Both the position numbers and the translations under genes were made by a program. This document shows positions 6,380 through 6,657 of a DNA stretch of 6,657 nt, piece after piece. The notes under the pieces were generated by a model that made no database searches, had not been told where the DNA came from, and saw nothing but the letters and a program-made list of their open reading frames with translations. This DNA is from Sulfurimonas sp. (GTDB lineage Bacteria > Campylobacterota > Campylobacteria > Campylobacterales > Sulfurimonadaceae): the NCBI GenBank assembly GCA_015663215.1, contig DQSP01000088.1, forward strand, positions 1-6,657. The letters are read 5' to 3'. Numbering within the stretch: the first letter of the stretch is position 1; each line of letters begins with the position of its first letter.

Positions 6380-6657
6380 TTGATAACTAATCCCCTTTTA
6401 TACCTCTTTTCTTTAGCGAGCCTAGTTACTTTTTTTTATCTACTAGAGAGTAAAACCAGCCTACGAGTTTTTAAACTTATACCTGCAGTTGTTTTTATAT
6501 ATGCTTCGAGTATGCTACTAGCATCTCTTGGGCTTTTTGATACAAACGCAGAGATAAACGCCATCTACAAACAGGCAAAAATAAACCTACTTCCTGCGAT
6601 GCTTTTTTTGATGTTACTTCAAGTAGACCTCAGACACTTTGTGAAGTTAGGAAAGTC
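6380..6657 (+). CDS. DUF819-type multi-spanning membrane protein, 5' part only
   Basis: An open frame of 92 codons runs off the right edge with no ATG start in frame near its beginning. The best start is TTG at 6380, preceded by CAGAG (6368-6372) seven bases upstream. The protein would begin ITNPLLYLFSLASLVTFFYLL, followed by SLRVFKLIPAVVFIYASSML and, after a loop, INLLPAMLFLMLLQVDLRHF. This pattern (start near NP, helix, short linker, helix ending in a loop with Tyr, then a helix closing with L-x-x-D-L-R) matches the N-terminus of DUF819 membrane proteins, a predicted transporter-like family of unknown substrate. About three membrane segments are visible. The remainder of the gene, and therefore its completeness, is outside the window. 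The family call rests on a short fragment. Confidence 0.65.
   Translation, partial: MITNPLLYLFSLASLVTFFYLLESKTSLRVFKLIPAVVFIYASSMLLASLGLFDTNAEINAIYKQAKINLLPAMLFLMLLQVDLRHFVKLGK

Overview
The window is AT-rich, compact, gene-dense chromosomal DNA that reads as a free-living Campylobacterota (Sulfurimonas/Arcobacter-like) genome. That assignment is inferred from base composition, the short or overlapping gene junctions, the lack of clear -35 boxes beside TATAAT-like -10 boxes, and the gene types. No rRNA or other marker confirms it. I see no mobile element, CRISPR array, tRNA, phage gene or long repeat.

Layout. Positions 1-1402 (minus) hold most of a methyl-accepting chemotaxis protein with a periplasmic NIT (nitrate/nitrite-type) sensor domain; its C-terminal signalling end runs off the left edge. 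Positions 1452-2132 (minus) encode a small exported L,D-transpeptidase of the YkuD type. A short divergent promoter region follows. Then comes a plus-strand pair, a GNAT-like protein (2208-2828) and an NhaC-family antiporter (2834-4213), separated by 5 bases. They meet head-on, 4 bases apart, a minus-strand pair: an exported DUF4139 protein (4958-6319) and, overlapping its stop codon by one base, an ExoX-type exonuclease (4218-4958). A 60-base divergent region then leads into the start of a DUF819-type membrane protein (6380 to the right edge, plus), which appears to use a TTG start.

How they work together. Much of the content faces the envelope: a chemoreceptor, a peptidoglycan-modifying enzyme, a cation antiporter, an exported beta-rich protein and a second multi-spanning membrane protein. 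Two pairs are probably co-transcribed (GNAT with NhaC; DUF4139 with ExoX), but neither forms a recognised pathway. I found no convincing new multi-gene system. The points most worth a second look are the degenerate acetyl-CoA loop in the GNAT-like protein, the translational coupling of an exported DUF4139 protein to a cytoplasmic nuclease, and the ligand of the NIT chemoreceptor.
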